From contig JAFACP010000094.1 in the NCBI GenBank assembly GCA_023425455.1, positions 1 to 5,708 on the forward strand: DNA of 5,708 nt, read 5' to 3'. The stretch comes from Pseudomonadota bacterium. GTDB taxonomy: Bacteria; Pseudomonadota; Gammaproteobacteria; Enterobacterales; Enterobacteriaceae. Positions 5,140 through 5,708 of this stretch are shown in pieces. The number at the start of each line of letters is the position of its first letter. Position 1 is the first letter of the stretch. The notes beneath the pieces are model-generated. The model was not told the origin of the DNA, did no database searches, and was given only the letters and a program-made list of their open reading frames with translations. The translations under genes were made by a program, and so were the position numbers.

Positions 5140-5167
5140 TGCCCGGCAGCACGTCGCCAGCCGGGCA
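5140..5167. repeat. REP-like GC-rich hairpin between convergent tas and lplT
   Basis: TGCCCGGC (5140-5147) and GCCGGGCA (5160-5167) are a perfect 8-bp inverted repeat with a 12-base loop, filling most of the 63-bp gap between the two stop codons. Its location between convergent genes, its size and its CCGGC-rich arms resemble a single enterobacterial REP unit. No T-run follows on either strand, so it is not a canonical terminator, although such a stem can protect 3' ends or slow polymerase. No second copy is in the window. Confidence 0.5.
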
Positions 5168-5191
5168 GCATGTCACACGCCGATAGTCAGC

Positions 5192-5708
5192 TCACCGACG
5201 GCGCTGCCAGAGCCATAACCCGGCAATCGCCAGGGCGAACAGCGCACCGAAGCCAACGCCTGTCGCCACCACCGGTGCCCCCATTTTGACCGCCAGCGAA
5301 TAGAGCCCCAGCATCAGCAACATTGCGGTGTTCTCACCCAGATTTTGCACCGCAATCGCGTTACCGGCGCCGACGGTCTGCTTTCCTCTCTCCTGCAGTA
5401 ACGCATTCAGCGGCACCACGAAGAAGCCGCCGAGAATACCTATCAGGATCAGCAGCGCATACGCAGGCAACAACGCATGCTGCAGCGAGAAGATAAGCAC
5501 CACGACGCCAATCAGGATCCCCGCAGGCATACAGCGCGCGACGGTATCGAGAGTGACCAGCTTTGCCGCGGCCCCCGCACCGACAACAATGCCAATGGCA
5601 ACCATCGCATTCAGATAGGTTGGCGTGGCGTTATCCGTGATCCCGAGCGCCGTCGGCACCCACAGTACCAGCAGGAAGCGAAGCGTTACGCCGGCCCCCC
5701 AGAACATG
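5192..5708 (-). CDS. lplT: LplT, lysophospholipid transporter, C-terminal part
   Basis: LplT is an inner-membrane major-facilitator-superfamily protein that flips lysophosphatidylethanolamine inward for re-acylation by Aas, normally the next gene downstream of lplT in enterics. Only the last 171 complete codons are here, about residues 227-397 of the 397-residue E. coli protein. The 5' end lies beyond the right edge. The Met at 5707-5705 is internal (E. coli has Leu there before [10 protein letters not shown]) and is not a start. I count six hydrophobic segments, matching transmembrane helices 7-12, with [27 protein letters not shown] and [11 protein letters not shown] as recognisable stretches, and an Arg-rich end (WLWQRRR). 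The stop is TGA at 5194-5192. The strand runs toward tas, so what follows downstream here is the tas 3' end and not aas. This differs from a simple lplT-aas order read in this direction; see the findings. Confidence 0.93.
   Translation of the reverse strand, partial: MFWGAGVTLRFLLVLWVPTALGITDNATPTYLNAMVAIGIVVGAGAAAKLVTLDTVARCMPAGILIGVVVLIFSLQHALLPAYALLILIGILGGFFVVPLNALLQERGKQTVGAGNAIAVQNLGENTAMLLMLGLYSLAVKMGAPVVATGVGFGALFALAIAGLWLWQRRR

Overview
The window is a chromosomal segment of an enteric bacterium (Enterobacteriaceae). Every gene in it is recognisable as a close relative of an E. coli K-12 gene, and the order follows the E. coli 64-minute region: ptsP - rppH - [DARS2 region] - mutH - ygdR - tas - lplT. 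It is not E. coli itself. There are scattered substitutions, a divergent MutH N-terminus, and no ygdQ between mutH and ygdR. A relative such as Enterobacter, Leclercia, Kosakonia or Klebsiella would fit, but I cannot name the genus from sequence alone. I see no mobile element, phage, CRISPR array, rRNA or tRNA.

Layout. Positions 1-1690 (minus) hold the first 563 codons of ptsP, the PEP phosphotransferase of the nitrogen PTS; its C-terminal part lies beyond the left edge. Twelve bases upstream is rppH (1703-2233, minus, GTG start), the mRNA 5'-pyrophosphohydrolase; the two are probably co-transcribed. Next is a 683-bp AT-rich non-coding gap (2234-2916) between divergent rppH and mutH. mutH (2917-3609, plus) encodes the GATC mismatch-repair endonuclease. 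ygdR (3738-3956, plus) encodes a small lipoprotein and ends in a clear terminator at 3963-3988. tas (4088-5128, plus) encodes an aldo-keto reductase. A REP-like hairpin (5140-5167) separates tas from the convergent lplT (5192-5708, minus), of which only the C-terminal 171 residues are present.

The rppH-mutH gap is the most informative part. In E. coli this position carries DARS2, the DNA element that converts ADP-DnaA back to ATP-DnaA to license replication initiation. Here I can read two perfect DnaA boxes (TTATCCACA, one per strand), one perfect relaxed-consensus box, several near matches, and a compact array of three box-like sequences at 2695-2727. There is also a perfect CRP operator core flanked by two Dam sites in nested dyad symmetry, a LexA-like CTGT-N8-ACAG, and two candidate IHF sites, one of them over the mutH ribosome binding site. 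The known system here is DARS2. What may be new is the CRP/Dam/LexA layout and the small ORF inside it.

Functionally the genes are housekeeping and not one pathway: nitrogen PTS signalling, RNA decay, replication timing, mismatch repair, an envelope lipoprotein, an oxidoreductase and lysophospholipid transport. The rppH-ptsP pair looks like a real operon. ygdR and tas have their own start signals and are separated by a terminator. All frames I translated (ptsP in full, the others from their protein sequences) are intact.
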